NCBI GenBank assembly: GCA_041389525.1
Contig: JAWKRR010000042.1
Location: forward strand, 6,395 to 70,394
Direction of reading: 5' to 3'
DNA from: JACKFB01 sp041389525
Lineage (GTDB): Bacteria; Myxococcota_A; UBA9042; PHBI01; JACKFB01
DNA: 64,000 nucleotides
The notes below the pieces were generated by a model. The model searched no databases, was not told where the DNA came from, and saw only the letters and a list, made by a program, of their open reading frames with translations. Positions 39,978 through 49,500 of this stretch are shown one piece after another (positions within the stretch are counted from its first letter, which is position 1; every line of letters begins with the position of its first letter). A program made the translations under genes and the position numbers.

Positions 39978-41772
39978 TTGCTCGAGCGCATCGAGAAATA
40001 CCGAATCCTCGAGGAGATCGGCTCCGGCGGCATGAGCGTGGTCTACCGCGGCCACGACGACGCGCTGGACCGCGACGTGGCCGTGAAGGTGCTGCACCGC
40101 CACCTCTCGCGCGACCCTGAGGCCCGCGAGCGCTTCTCGCGAGAGGCCAAGGCGGTCGCGCGCCTGACCCACCGGAACATCCCCGAGATCTACGACTACT
40201 CGTCCAACGACGGGGATCTCAACTACCTCGTCACCGAGCTCATCATCGGGGCGCCGCTGTCGGCGCTGCTGCGCGAGGGCCCAGCACTCATGCCCGAGCT
40301 CGGCGCGATGCTGGCCCTGGGCGTCGCGAGCGCCCTGGAGCACGCCCACGCCAACAAGATCATCCACCGCGACGTGAAGCCTCGAGAACATCCTCGTCGG
40401 CCTCGACGGCATCGTGAAGCTCACGGATTTCGGTATCGCCCAGGTCGTCGGCCTCGAGTCCATGACCATCACCGGCACCCTGGTCGGCTCGCCCGCGCAC
40501 ATGTCACCCGAGCAGATCGAGGGGACCGTCGAGCTGGACTACCGCGCCGACATCTGGGCGCTCGGCACCGTGCTCTACGCCACGGCGACGGCGGGGGCGC
40601 TGCCCTTTGAAGCATCGACCCCGCACGGCATCCTCAAGCGCATCGTCGAGGGCCGCTACGAGGACCCGCGCCGCATCAACCCGCACGTCGACAGCGCCCT
40701 GGCCGGCATCATCGCGCGCTGCCTGCAGGTCGACCGTGAGGCGCGCTACAAGTCGGTGGGCGAGGTGGCGGCCGAGCTGACGAAGTGGCTGGCCATCCGC
40801 GAGCTTCACGAGCCCGAGGTCGAGCTGGCGCGCTGGATGGCCGGCCGTGAGATCTATCAGGCCGCGCTTAGCCGGCAGGTGATCGCCGCGATGCTGTCGG
40901 TCGGCGCCACCGAGCTGTCGGCGGGTCGGCGCCACGCCGCGCTCGAGGCCTACGGCCGGGTGCTGAACCTCGACCCCAACCACGACGAGGCCATGCGGCG
41001 GGTGCGCGAGCTCACGTCGGGGATGCGCCTGCGTCGCGCGCTGCGGGTCGTCGCGGCCTTCGCCGGGGCGGCCCTGGCGGTGTGGGGGCTGTGGCAGCTC
41101 TGGCCGAAGCCCGAGCCCTACGTCGACCCCGTGATGGTGTCCGGGCGCGCGCTGGCGCAGCTCGAGATCCCCATCCGCGCGCCGCGGCTCGAGCCCAACA
41201 TCCCCCGTGCGCCGCGCCTGCGCTCGGGGCGCCAGGTCGGCCGGGTGCTGGGGCGACTGGGGCCGCGCATCGCGAAGCTGACCGAGCAGCGCACGGTCGT
41301 GACGGTGGATCTCCCGGATGCGCCGCCGGACGGGGGCGCGACGGGGATCCCGGTGCGCGTCTCGGTGCAGGAGCTCGCCCTCAGCGTCACCATCGACGAC
41401 AAGCCGGTCACGGCCGGCACCACGATTCGCCTCACGCCCGGCCGCCACACGGCGCTGGTGACCCATCCCGAGGTCCCGGGGCCGCCGACGGTTCGCCGCT
41501 TCGTCGTGGAACCGAACGCCGACGGCAGTCCGCAGAAGCTGCACCTGAGCTACGCCTACGCGCCAGCGCAGATCTGGATCGAGTGCCAGGGCGGCACGGT
41601 GGTGGCCGACGGCAAGTTGCTCGGCCCGTGTGGCAAGGCGTACTCTGTGCCCGTCGACAAGAGCGAGCCCCAGAAGACCGCGATCTATGTGAAGTGGGAC
41701 GACGAACGCACCGACTGGCACAGGGATGTCACCTTCAGGCCCGGCGCGATCGTGCGGATGCACGCCGAGTGA
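39978..41772 (+). pseudogene. Hanks-type Ser/Thr protein kinase, frameshifted in the catalytic loop
   Basis: From TTG 39978 the kinase reads normally through GSGGMSVVYRG (Gly loop), VAVKVL (ATP Lys) and IHRDVKP. One extra base at about 40379-40382 (AAGCCTCGAGAAC where AAGCC-GAGAAC is expected) then shifts the frame. The continuation starts NILVGLDGIVKLTDFGIAQ (DFG) and SPAHMSPEQ in the other frame and runs to 41772. After the kinase come a TPR-like helix pair, a membrane helix (ALRVVAAFAGAALAVWG) and a PEGA-like extracytoplasmic domain. With the single base removed the protein is about 597 aa and complete. Sequencing error or real inactivation cannot be told apart here. Confidence 0.85.
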
Positions 41773-42659
41773 CGCGAAGGCTCTGGGCAGGCCTGTGCGC
41801 CGCGCTGCTCGCGAGCGTCGCGGTCGGCCCCGCCAGCGCGGCCCCGCCTCAGGGGCTCACGGTCGAGCAGCGTCAGCGCCTCGGTGAGGCCGACGAGGCG
41901 TTCCGTTACCAGGACTACGAGCGCACCATCAAGCTGCTGCTGCCCGTGCTCGAGTCCGGCCAGATCCGCGACCCCGAGGAGCTGCTCACCACCCGTGAAC
42001 ACCTAGGCGCCAGCTACTGGTTTGTGGGCGCGCTGGACGCCGCGCGCACCGAGTTCGGCGTGCTGCTGAAGGAGCGGCCCGACCACCGGCTCAATAAGCT
42101 CTTCTACCCGCCGGGGCTGGTGAGCTTCTTCGAGGAACACAAGAAGTGGCTGACCGACGCCGGCTTCATCGGGGACGCGCGGCCCGGCTCGGTGCTGACC
42201 GGCCCGCGCCGCACCCTGGTCAAGACCACCATCGAGCGGCGCGTGCCCGCCATCGCGTACCTGATGCCCTTCGGCGTGGGCCAGTTCGCCAACGGCGCGC
42301 CGGCCAAGGGTGCGGTGGTCGCGGCGGTGCAGGGCATCGGGCTGGCGATCAACGTGGGGAGCTGGCTTGGCGTTCAGGCGCTCAAGCGCGGCAAAAGCAA
42401 CTCCATCGCGGCCGCCGACGAGGGGCGCGCTGAGCTGCTGCGCGCCCTGTGGTGGGTGGGGACCGGCATGTTCTCGGCGACGTGGATCTACAGCGTCGCC
42501 GACGGCTTCGCGTACCGCCCGCCGCGCAAGCAAGTCGAGCAGCGGTGGGAGCTGCTCGACCCCGACGACGTGCCGACGCCACGCGACGCCTCGGGCGTGA
42601 AGCTGCAGTTCGATCCCGGGCCGACCGGGCTCGGCTTGGGCCTGAGCGGCGCCTTCTGA
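41769..42659 (+). CDS. Exported TPR-like protein with C-terminal membrane helices
   Basis: 296 aa, GTG start overlapping the kinase stop (GTGA). Signal peptide ending near GPASAA. A TPR-like region (about 28-105) has EADEAFRYQDYERTIKLLLP and DAARTEFGVLLKERPDHRL. After a linker come two hydrophobic segments (about 158-200 and 220-240) around PFGVGQFANGAPAKG, a pattern also seen in DUF5683-type proteins. Coupling to the kinase suggests the same pathway. Function unknown. Confidence 0.75.
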   Translation: MTRRLWAGLCAALLASVAVGPASAAPPQGLTVEQRQRLGEADEAFRYQDYERTIKLLLPVLESGQIRDPEELLTTREHLGASYWFVGALDAARTEFGVLLKERPDHRLNKLFYPPGLVSFFEEHKKWLTDAGFIGDARPGSVLTGPRRTLVKTTIERRVPAIAYLMPFGVGQFANGAPAKGAVVAAVQGIGLAINVGSWLGVQALKRGKSNSIAAADEGRAELLRALWWVGTGMFSATWIYSVADGFAYRPPRKQVEQRWELLDPDDVPTPRDASGVKLQFDPGPTGLGLGLSGAF

Positions 42660-42778
42660 AGCTGGCCGCGCGCTGCGACCTGCACCCCTCAGCCGCCCGG
42701 CGGCGCTCCGGGGTCCTCGACGCTGCGGCCCCGGCTGCGTATCATCGGCGGCCCCGGGGACTCTGAACCGCAGGTGTC

Positions 42779-44572
42779 ATGGCCACTGTCATCGTCCATC
42801 CCGCCGACCTCGGCGCCGCGCGCTTGGTTCACATCGACCGCCGACTCGTGCACTTCGGGTCCGCGCCCGACAACGACGTCGTCCTCGATGGCGGCGGCGC
42901 CACGCCCCACCACGCGCACATCCTGTTCGAGCGCGGGACCTTCACCATCGCGACCACGGACGACTCGGCCGACCTCGTAGTGAACACGAAGCGCCGCAAG
43001 AACCAGAAGCTCGCGGACGGCGACATCGTGCTGCTGGGACAGCACCTGATTCGCTTCTCCCTGTACGACCAGGGACTTGAGCCGCCGGGGCGCGAGGCCA
43101 GCTTCGAGGGCGAGGCCGCCTATTTCCGGGCCTTTCACCGCTTCGCCAACCGCCTGATGAACGCCTACGAGGTGCCCAAGCTCCTCGAGACCTTGCTCGA
43201 CGAGCTCATCGATCTGACAGGCGCCGACAAGGCGTTCTTGCTGCTCATCGAGGACGGCGTCGGCAAGGTGCGCGTGGCGCGCAACGTCGACCGCAAGACG
43301 CTGGAAGAGCAGGACGTCGCGGTCAGCGACACCGTGGTCGGCCGCGTGCTCGAGCGCGGGCAGCCGCTCATCGTCGGCGACGCGCTCACCCACGAGGACT
43401 TCAAGTCCAGCCACTCGGTGGTCAACCTCAAGCTCTGCTCGGTGATGTGCGTGCCGCTGCGTGCCCGCGGCGAGACCCTGGGCCTGTTCTACTTGGGCAA
43501 CGACAACGTGGTGAACCACTTCACCGAGGATCTGCTTGAGATTGTCGCGCTCTTTGCGTCGACGGCGGCCCAGATCCTGTCGAACGCCTTGGCCCGGGAG
43601 GAGCTGCTCGCCCACGTCGCCGACCTCGAGATCGCCGCCGGCGACCGGCGCTTCGGCGAGATCATCGGCGCCTGCGACGCCATGCGGGACATCTACAAGA
43701 AGATCAGCCGCGTCGCGACGACCGACATCTCGGTGCTCATCGAGGGCGAGACCGGCACGGGCAAAGAGCTGGTCGCCCGCGCCATCCACCAGCGCTCCAA
43801 CCGCGCCAAGAAGCCGTTCATCGTCCTGAACTGCGGCGCCATCCCCGAGAACTTGCTCGAGAGCGAGCTCTTCGGCCACGTCCGCGGCGCCTTCACCGGC
43901 GCGGTGACGACACAGCAGGGCAAGTTCCAGGCGGCCGACGGCGGGACCCTCTTCCTCGACGAGGTGGGCGAGATGCCCCTGCCGCTGCAGGTGAAGATCC
44001 TGCGGGCGATCCAGGAGAAGACCGTCATCAAGATCGGCGAGACGCGGCCGGAGCAGGTCGACATCCGCATCGTCGCCGCCACCAACAAGCGCCTGACCGA
44101 CGAGGTGAAGGGCGGGCGCTTCCGCGAGGACCTCTACTACCGCCTCAACGTCATCACCTTGGAGCTGCCGCCCCTGCGCGAGCGAGGCGAGGACATCGTG
44201 CTCATCGCGCGCTACATGCTCGCGCGTTACGGCCCCGAACTCAGCACGCGCGAGCTGGCGCTGTCCGCCGACGCGGTGCGCGCCCTGAAGCGCTGGAAGT
44301 GGCCCGGAAATATCCGCGAGCTGGAGAACCGCGTGAAGAAGGCCATCGTCTTCAGCGACACGGGCGTCATAGGGCCAGACGAGCTGGATCTCGGCGCCGC
44401 TGACCTCGAGCCCATCGGCACGCTGTCGGAGGCGCGTGAGCTGTGGCAGCGCGACTACATCAACCACGTGCTCGCGCTGCACGACGGCAACCGGACCCAG
44501 ACCGCCCGGGTTCTGGACGTGGATCCCCGGACGATTTTCCGGCACCTGGAGCGGGAGCGCGGCGAAGAGTGA
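42779..44572 (+). CDS. Sigma54-dependent activator with FHA and GAF domains
   Basis: 597 aa. N-terminal FHA domain (about 20-95, FGSAPDNDVVLDG) binds phosphothreonine; GAF domain at about 135-275; AAA+ domain with Walker A GETGTGKE (323-330), sigma54-contact GAFTGA (370-375) and Walker B GGTLFLDEVGE; R-fingers region YRLNVITLELPPLRERGED; Fis-type HTH at about 560-590 (NRTQTARVLDVDPRTIFRHL). No receiver domain. FHA-EBPs in Myxobacteria are controlled by Ser/Thr kinases, and a kinase gene lies just upstream. All parts needed for activation are present. Confidence 0.96.
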   Translation: MATVIVHPADLGAARLVHIDRRLVHFGSAPDNDVVLDGGGATPHHAHILFERGTFTIATTDDSADLVVNTKRRKNQKLADGDIVLLGQHLIRFSLYDQGLEPPGREASFEGEAAYFRAFHRFANRLMNAYEVPKLLETLLDELIDLTGADKAFLLLIEDGVGKVRVARNVDRKTLEEQDVAVSDTVVGRVLERGQPLIVGDALTHEDFKSSHSVVNLKLCSVMCVPLRARGETLGLFYLGNDNVVNHFTEDLLEIVALFASTAAQILSNALAREELLAHVADLEIAAGDRRFGEIIGACDAMRDIYKKISRVATTDISVLIEGETGTGKELVARAIHQRSNRAKKPFIVLNCGAIPENLLESELFGHVRGAFTGAVTTQQGKFQAADGGTLFLDEVGEMPLPLQVKILRAIQEKTVIKIGETRPEQVDIRIVAATNKRLTDEVKGGRFREDLYYRLNVITLELPPLRERGEDIVLIARYMLARYGPELSTRELALSADAVRALKRWKWPGNIRELENRVKKAIVFSDTGVIGPDELDLGAADLEPIGTLSEARELWQRDYINHVLALHDGNRTQTARVLDVDPRTIFRHLERERGEE

Positions 44573-44649
44573 CATCGCTGTCACGGTCAGGGCGTCGCTC
44601 CTCGGCTCGGAGGGTGCCGCTTCGCAGCAACCGCGGTCATCTGCGCCGC

Positions 44650-45135
44650 GTGGGCGCCGTGGCACGCGTCTTGCTCTGCACCGCGGCCATGACGTGCCTG
44701 AGCGCCTGCCCGCTGCCGCAGTACGAGATCGAACCCAACGGACTCACCGTCGACGAGAGCTTGGTGCTCCCCGCGCTGGGTCTCGTGACGGCGTCGCGTC
44801 AGTGCGGCGCCAGCCTCGTGTCCTTCGACGTCTCCGCGGCGGTCGACGACCCCGAGGGCGATGGCGTGCTGGTCTTCTGGTACGTGAACTACGACCCAGC
44901 GCTGCCCACCCTGCACCGCAAGGTCGGTTCGCCAGCGGAAGCCTACGATTTCGACGTGTGCAGCTCGGCGTTGACGCCGACGGACGACCGGCTCCTGGTC
45001 GAGGCGGTCATCGTCGACCGCACGCCGCCGGTCTTCGACGCCGAACGCCCGCGCCAGCCGACCGGGGACGGAAACCTCGAGATCCTGTACTGGGTCGTCG
45101 AGATCTCCGAGGGGAACGCGTGCTGCGGAATCTAA
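44650..45135 (+). CDS. Small lipoprotein of unknown function
   Basis: 161 aa from GTG 44650; GTG 44659 and GTG 44569 (overlapping the activator's stop) are alternatives, the last giving an unusually long Arg-rich leader. Lipobox CLSAC near residue 20. The mature part is a beta-rich domain of about 140 residues containing DDPEGDGVLVFWYVNYDP, which looks like an Ig/PKD-type fold with a phrase about differences. Its 3' end overlaps the next gene by 16 bp. No family recognised. Confidence 0.7.
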   Translation: MGAVARVLLCTAAMTCLSACPLPQYEIEPNGLTVDESLVLPALGLVTASRQCGASLVSFDVSAAVDDPEGDGVLVFWYVNYDPALPTLHRKVGSPAEAYDFDVCSSALTPTDDRLLVEAVIVDRTPPVFDAERPRQPTGDGNLEILYWVVEISEGNACCGI

Positions 45136-46823
45136 CGACACCTGCCGGGCTGGCGCTGCTGGTCATGGCGACCGTGGCGGCCCTCGCCGCGCCGGGGTGC
45201 GCGGCCGAAGATCCCGCGGCCCACCCACGAGTGTGCGGTGGCGACGGCGACTGCGCGGCTGGGCTGGTCTGCAGCTTCGACTTCTGCACGGTGTCCGAGC
45301 CGACCGCCTTGCCCTTGCGCGCCCGCATCTTTCCGCCGGCCGCCCTCGGGCTGCTCCAGCAACAGCTCCCCGACCTCGATCTCGACCCGGTCCAGGGGAA
45401 CACCATCACCCTGCGTCGCCCGGTGGTGGTGGTGGGCCGCATCCGCAACGAGGACGACGTGTTCTCCACGAACCTCGCGGGAGAGCTGGAGGCGCGAACG
45501 GCGGGCGATATCCCCGGGCTGGACTACCGCTTCACCGCGCGCTCCCTCGACGGCCTCGACGATTTCGGCCACGGCTACACGCTGCGGCTGCTGGAGGGGC
45601 GCGACTACCAGGTGACGTTCCGGCCCGACAACCGCGACACGCCGCCCTACAGCTTCACCCTGAGCGCCGAAGAGGTGGTCCGCGGCGGCTGCGATGAGCA
45701 CCCGAGCAAGGCCAACACCGCGGACCCGCCCGTGCAGCACGACGTCTGCGCGGACATCACCCTGCCCAAGCGCGCGGACTACATCCGTTTTCAGCGCTTT
45801 GTGCGCCTCGGGAGCGCTGAGCAGGCGCCGGTGGCAGGAGCCCGCGTGAGCGTCGAGCTCAGCGACGGGCGCGCGCTGCCCGAGGTCACGACCGACTCGG
45901 AGAAGGGCAGCTTCGACGTGACGCTGCCCCCCGACGCGACCAGCGTGCGCGTGCGGATCACGGCGCCCAGCACCGGCCTGCTCTTCCCCGACTTCGAGTC
46001 CGAGTGGCTGGACGCCTCCCCGACCGACGGCGTCACCGCCATCACCATCCCGGCGCTGCCACCGAACCTGAAGGAGTTCGAGGCGGCCGTGACCGTCCTC
46101 GCGCCAGTCGACGGCGGCCAGCCGGCACCGGTGAGCGGCCTGTCCTTGTCGATGTTCGGCCACCTGGAGGGCGGCACCCTGCGGCGCGCGGCGACCACGG
46201 ACGCTGACGGCGTCGCCCGCTTCTCGGCGCTGCCCGGCGCCTACGAGATCCTCGTCGAGGTGCCGCCGGGGCAAGCCTATGGCGCGCGGCGGGTCAAGCT
46301 GACCCTGGACGCGCCCGCCATCCGCGGCGATGGTCCCGTCGTCATCACCCTGGAGCCGCGCATCCTCCTCGGCGGACCGGTGCGCGACGCGGCCAACCGG
46401 ACCGTCAAGGCGGGCTCGGTGATCGCCACCCTGCGCCCCGAGAAAGACGCAAACGACAGCCTCTCCGTGGCCACCGCGCCATTTCAGGCCCCCATCGGCA
46501 GCGACGGGCGCTTTGAGATGCTCGTCGACCCCGGCACCTACGACCTTCGCGTCCTGCCCGAGACCTACACTGGCGCCCCCGCGCTGCGTCTCGCAGGCGT
46601 CAGCGTCACCTCGCTCACCGAGCTGCTCGTCGCCCTGCCCGCGCCTACCCTGACGCACCTGCAGGTGGTCGACCCCGACGGCATCCCCATCCCCAGCGCC
46701 ATCGTCGAGCTCTTCACCGACGACGGGCCGGTGGCCGATGAGGCGCCGGTCCCGTCCTTGTTGGTCAAGGCGACGACGGGCAGCCGCGGGACCGTGGATC
46801 TGCTCGTCCCCTTCGCCCCGTGA
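45120..46823 (+). CDS. Lipoprotein with carboxypeptidase-regulatory-like (beta-sandwich) repeats
   Basis: 567 aa from GTG 45120; ATG 45165 is a weaker alternative. Hydrophobic leader ending at PGC, then a Cys-rich head (CGGDGDCAAGLVCSFDFC) of the type common in this genome's exported proteins. From about residue 230 there are three or more CarboxypepD_reg-like sandwiches, e.g. VAGARVSVELSDG, VSGLSLSMFG, IPSAIVELFTDDG, each followed by a TTDSDG-type strand. Such proteins are surface or adhesion scaffolds. Ends 4 bp inside the next gene. Confidence 0.75.
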   Translation: MLRNLTTPAGLALLVMATVAALAAPGCAAEDPAAHPRVCGGDGDCAAGLVCSFDFCTVSEPTALPLRARIFPPAALGLLQQQLPDLDLDPVQGNTITLRRPVVVVGRIRNEDDVFSTNLAGELEARTAGDIPGLDYRFTARSLDGLDDFGHGYTLRLLEGRDYQVTFRPDNRDTPPYSFTLSAEEVVRGGCDEHPSKANTADPPVQHDVCADITLPKRADYIRFQRFVRLGSAEQAPVAGARVSVELSDGRALPEVTTDSEKGSFDVTLPPDATSVRVRITAPSTGLLFPDFESEWLDASPTDGVTAITIPALPPNLKEFEAAVTVLAPVDGGQPAPVSGLSLSMFGHLEGGTLRRAATTDADGVARFSALPGAYEILVEVPPGQAYGARRVKLTLDAPAIRGDGPVVITLEPRILLGGPVRDAANRTVKAGSVIATLRPEKDANDSLSVATAPFQAPIGSDGRFEMLVDPGTYDLRVLPETYTGAPALRLAGVSVTSLTELLVALPAPTLTHLQVVDPDGIPIPSAIVELFTDDGPVADEAPVPSLLVKATTGSRGTVDLLVPFAP

Positions 46824-47500
46824 GCGACGCTGACTCCCGAGAGCGCCGGCTGATCATCGGGGCCGTCGTCGGCGCCCTCGCCGGCGTCGCCATCCTGGGT
46901 CGCGACGCCATGCCCTGGGGCGCGGCCCTCGCCCTGGCCGCCGTCGGCTTCGGCGCGTGGCGCCGCTGGCAGTACGGTCGCGCCGGCGCCCGCGTCATGC
47001 GTGGCCTGCGCGCGCAGTGGCTGGACCTCCACGGCGCCGAAGACGCCGACGACCGCGGCGCCATCGTCGTCCACGACGGGATGCAGCCCCTGCGCATCAA
47101 GCTGTTTCGAGAGCGCGGCGTCTTGCGCGCGCTGATCACCACGCCCGTCGGTGAGGCGCCCCTCGCGTTTCGCGTCTGGCCGGTCGGGCAGCCAGCACCT
47201 GGCCTCGACCCGGACGGCGCCCGCGTGGGCGGCCCGCCGGTCGAGCGGGCGCCCTTTCTGGAGGCGCGCCTCGGCGGCACCCTGCTGGCCGAGTGCTCCG
47301 ACGAGGCCCACACCGACGCGCTGCTGGACGCAGAGGTGACCTCGGCGCTGCTGGTCGTCGCCCGCGAGGCGGCCGGCAGCTTCGCGGGCCTCAGCTACGA
47401 CGGTCAGCGCCTGGGCATCCACCTCAAGGGCCCCATGGTCGCCGACCCCCAGCGCGCGACCCAGGTCGCCCGCGCGCTGTGGCGGCCCTTCCTGCCTTAG
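46820..47500 (+). CDS. Membrane-anchored protein of unknown function
   Basis: 226 aa, GTG start overlapping the lipoprotein stop by 4 bp. Two close hydrophobic helices (about 11-28 and 31-45), then a soluble domain of about 170 residues rich in beta strands. No motif recognised. Its TAG and the TAA of the convergent polyprenyl synthase gene overlap in TTAG. Confidence 0.6.
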   Translation: MSDADSRERRLIIGAVVGALAGVAILGRDAMPWGAALALAAVGFGAWRRWQYGRAGARVMRGLRAQWLDLHGAEDADDRGAIVVHDGMQPLRIKLFRERGVLRALITTPVGEAPLAFRVWPVGQPAPGLDPDGARVGGPPVERAPFLEARLGGTLLAECSDEAHTDALLDAEVTSALLVVAREAAGSFAGLSYDGQRLGIHLKGPMVADPQRATQVARALWRPFLP

Positions 47501-48480
47501 AGCGCGTGGCGCACTGGCGCGAGGATCTGCTCGGCCAGACCCGGGACCAGCGCGGCCACCGGGCCTCGGGACGCGTCGTCGAGCGCCTCGCGCAGCCAGG
47601 TCGCCGTCGCATCGAGCGCGCCGCACTCCTCGAGCAGCGCGATGCCGCGAGCCACCATCGCGTCGTCAGTGCCCTCGCGGGGCGTCGAGACCACTGCGCG
47701 TAGCTCAGCTGCCAAGGGCGGGCTGGCGTTCTCAAAGGCCCAGACGACCGGGAAGCTGAGCTTGCCCTCGGCCAGGTCGCTCCCGCGGAGGTCTCGCCCC
47801 TTGTCGCCGACCAGGTCCAGGTAGTCGTCTTGCACCTGAAAGAGCAGGCCCAGGGACTCGCCGTATCGAGCTGCCGCGTCCGCTTCCGCGCCGCGCCAGC
47901 CGCCCGCCACCGCGCCCGCGCGAAAGCAGGCTCCGAAGAGCGCGCCGGTCTTCCCGCCGGCCATCCGCTCCCACGCCGCGCCGCTCACCCCCAGATGCGC
48001 CGGATCGCCAGGCGGGAGCTGAAGCTGGAACTCCATCACCTGCCCCTCGATGACCCGCAGCATGGCCTTCGAGACCGGCTGCACCAGCGCTGCGCCGTCG
48101 GGGGCGCCCGCGATGATGTCCATCCCCAAGAAGTAGAGCCCGTCGCCCGCGTTGATGGCCTGCGCCTCGCCGAATCGACGCCACAGGGTCTCCTCACCGC
48201 GGCGATGGGTGTCGCCGTCCTGCAGATCGTCGTGCACCAGCGTCGCGTTGTGAATCAGCTCCAGCCCGACCCCCAGATCCATCGCCCGCGCGCCGGCCCC
48301 AGCCAGATTCTCGGCGATCCAGCACGGCACCAGCGCTCGCAGGCGCTTGCCGCCCGTCGCCATGTGCGCTCGCCCCATGACCGCGAGCAGGCGCTGCGAG
48401 TCCTCGCCGAACGCCCGGTCCAGCCTGGCCTCGATCTCGGCGCCGAACCTGTCGCGCACCTCGTGCAATGTCAGGCTCAC
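47497..48480 (-). CDS. Polyprenyl (farnesyl/geranylgeranyl) diphosphate synthase
   Basis: 327 aa from GTG 48480, coupled to the phosphomevalonate kinase stop (GTGA). Trans-prenyltransferase motifs: first Asp-rich motif DDLQDGDTHRRG, GGKRLRALVP upstream, and second Asp-rich motif VQDDYLDLVGD. It condenses isopentenyl diphosphate with allylic diphosphates. The residues before DDLQD (ATLVH) are small, which fits products of C20 or longer, but chain length is not settled. Last gene of the mevalonate cluster. Confidence 0.92.
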   Translation of the reverse strand: MSLTLHEVRDRFGAEIEARLDRAFGEDSQRLLAVMGRAHMATGGKRLRALVPCWIAENLAGAGARAMDLGVGLELIHNATLVHDDLQDGDTHRRGEETLWRRFGEAQAINAGDGLYFLGMDIIAGAPDGAALVQPVSKAMLRVIEGQVMEFQLQLPPGDPAHLGVSGAAWERMAGGKTGALFGACFRAGAVAGGWRGAEADAAARYGESLGLLFQVQDDYLDLVGDKGRDLRGSDLAEGKLSFPVVWAFENASPPLAAELRAVVSTPREGTDDAMVARGIALLEECGALDATATWLREALDDASRGPVAALVPGLAEQILAPVRHAL

Positions 48481-49457
48481 GTCGCGACCTCCGCGCTGGG
48501 CTCGCGCTCCACGCGCAGGCCGTCGCTGGGAAACTCCACAGCCAAGCGGGTAAACCCGAGGTGCAGCGCGCGCTGAGTCGCGCGCTCGAGGACGGCTGGG
48601 TCCGCAGCCCAAGCCCACATCGAGTCGCCGCCGCCTGCCCCCGAGGTCCGGGCCACCGCACCAGCGCCCTCGATGGCCCGCCGCAGCTCGAGCTGCCCGC
48701 CGCCGGCCACGCCGATGCCGGCCGCCCGGTCGAAGGTCGCCAAGCTCTGCTCCGCGGCCGCGCCGGCCGCCAGGATCGCGCCGACCGCGCCAGCCTCGAA
48801 GGCGGCGACCAAGGCCGCCGACGCCTGGGCGTGCCCCCCGAGGCGCCGCCCTACCCCCGCCGGGTCCCGACGCCGCGCCGCGTCCAGCCGCTTGAGCAGC
48901 GCGGTGGTCGAGGCGCCGCGGCCCGTGCTCAGCGCGACCGCGTAGAGCCCGTCGGGCCACGGCAGCGAGCGGGCCTCACCGCTGCGCGGGTCGAACACGG
49001 TGAGCCCGCCCAAGAGCGCGGTCGCCACGTCGTATCCGCTGCCCAGCCCCCCCTGCGTGGCCCGGTGGGCCGCGATGGCCTCAGCCAAAGTCGGCGGGCC
49101 CAACCCAAGCGCGACCCGAGCCGCCGCCATGACCGCCACCGTGATGGCCGCCGACGCGCCGAGCCCCGGCTTGGCCGCGCCGCTCCCGAGCTGGCTCACG
49201 ATCTCCACATGCCCTGGGCCCGCGTACCCACAGGCGAGCAACGCGGCGGCCACCAGCGGCGCGCGGGTGTGCGGCACCTGCTTGAGCCCAAGCCCGGCGG
49301 CGGTCACCCGCAGCCCCTCGCCGCCGGCCTCCAGCCGCACGGAGACGCGCCGGTCCGTCGCGACCGCCAGGGCCGGCGCGAGCCGCTCGGCGACCGCGTA
49401 TTCGCCAGCCAGCATCAGCTTTCCCGGAGCGCTCGCGATGATGACCCCCGTGCTCAC
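48477..49457 (-). CDS. mvaK2: Phosphomevalonate kinase-like GHMP kinase
   Basis: 326 aa. GHMP motifs: APGKLMLAGEYAV at the N-terminus, GLGASAAITVAVMAA (ATP loop) and TSGAGGGDSMWAW (motif 3). The pattern, with the position after diphosphomevalonate decarboxylase and mevalonate kinase genes, supports phosphomevalonate kinase: phosphomevalonate + ATP to diphosphomevalonate. GHMP members are easily confused, so mevalonate kinase and this gene are assigned partly by context. Confidence 0.8.
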   Translation of the reverse strand: MSTGVIIASAPGKLMLAGEYAVAERLAPALAVATDRRVSVRLEAGGEGLRVTAAGLGLKQVPHTRAPLVAAALLACGYAGPGHVEIVSQLGSGAAKPGLGASAAITVAVMAAARVALGLGPPTLAEAIAAHRATQGGLGSGYDVATALLGGLTVFDPRSGEARSLPWPDGLYAVALSTGRGASTTALLKRLDAARRRDPAGVGRRLGGHAQASAALVAAFEAGAVGAILAAGAAAEQSLATFDRAAGIGVAGGGQLELRRAIEGAGAVARTSGAGGGDSMWAWAADPAVLERATQRALHLGFTRLAVEFPSDGLRVEREPSAEVAT

Positions 49458-49500
49458 GATGGCACCACCTCGGTGGATACGCCTGGGCCCGGCGCGCAGA

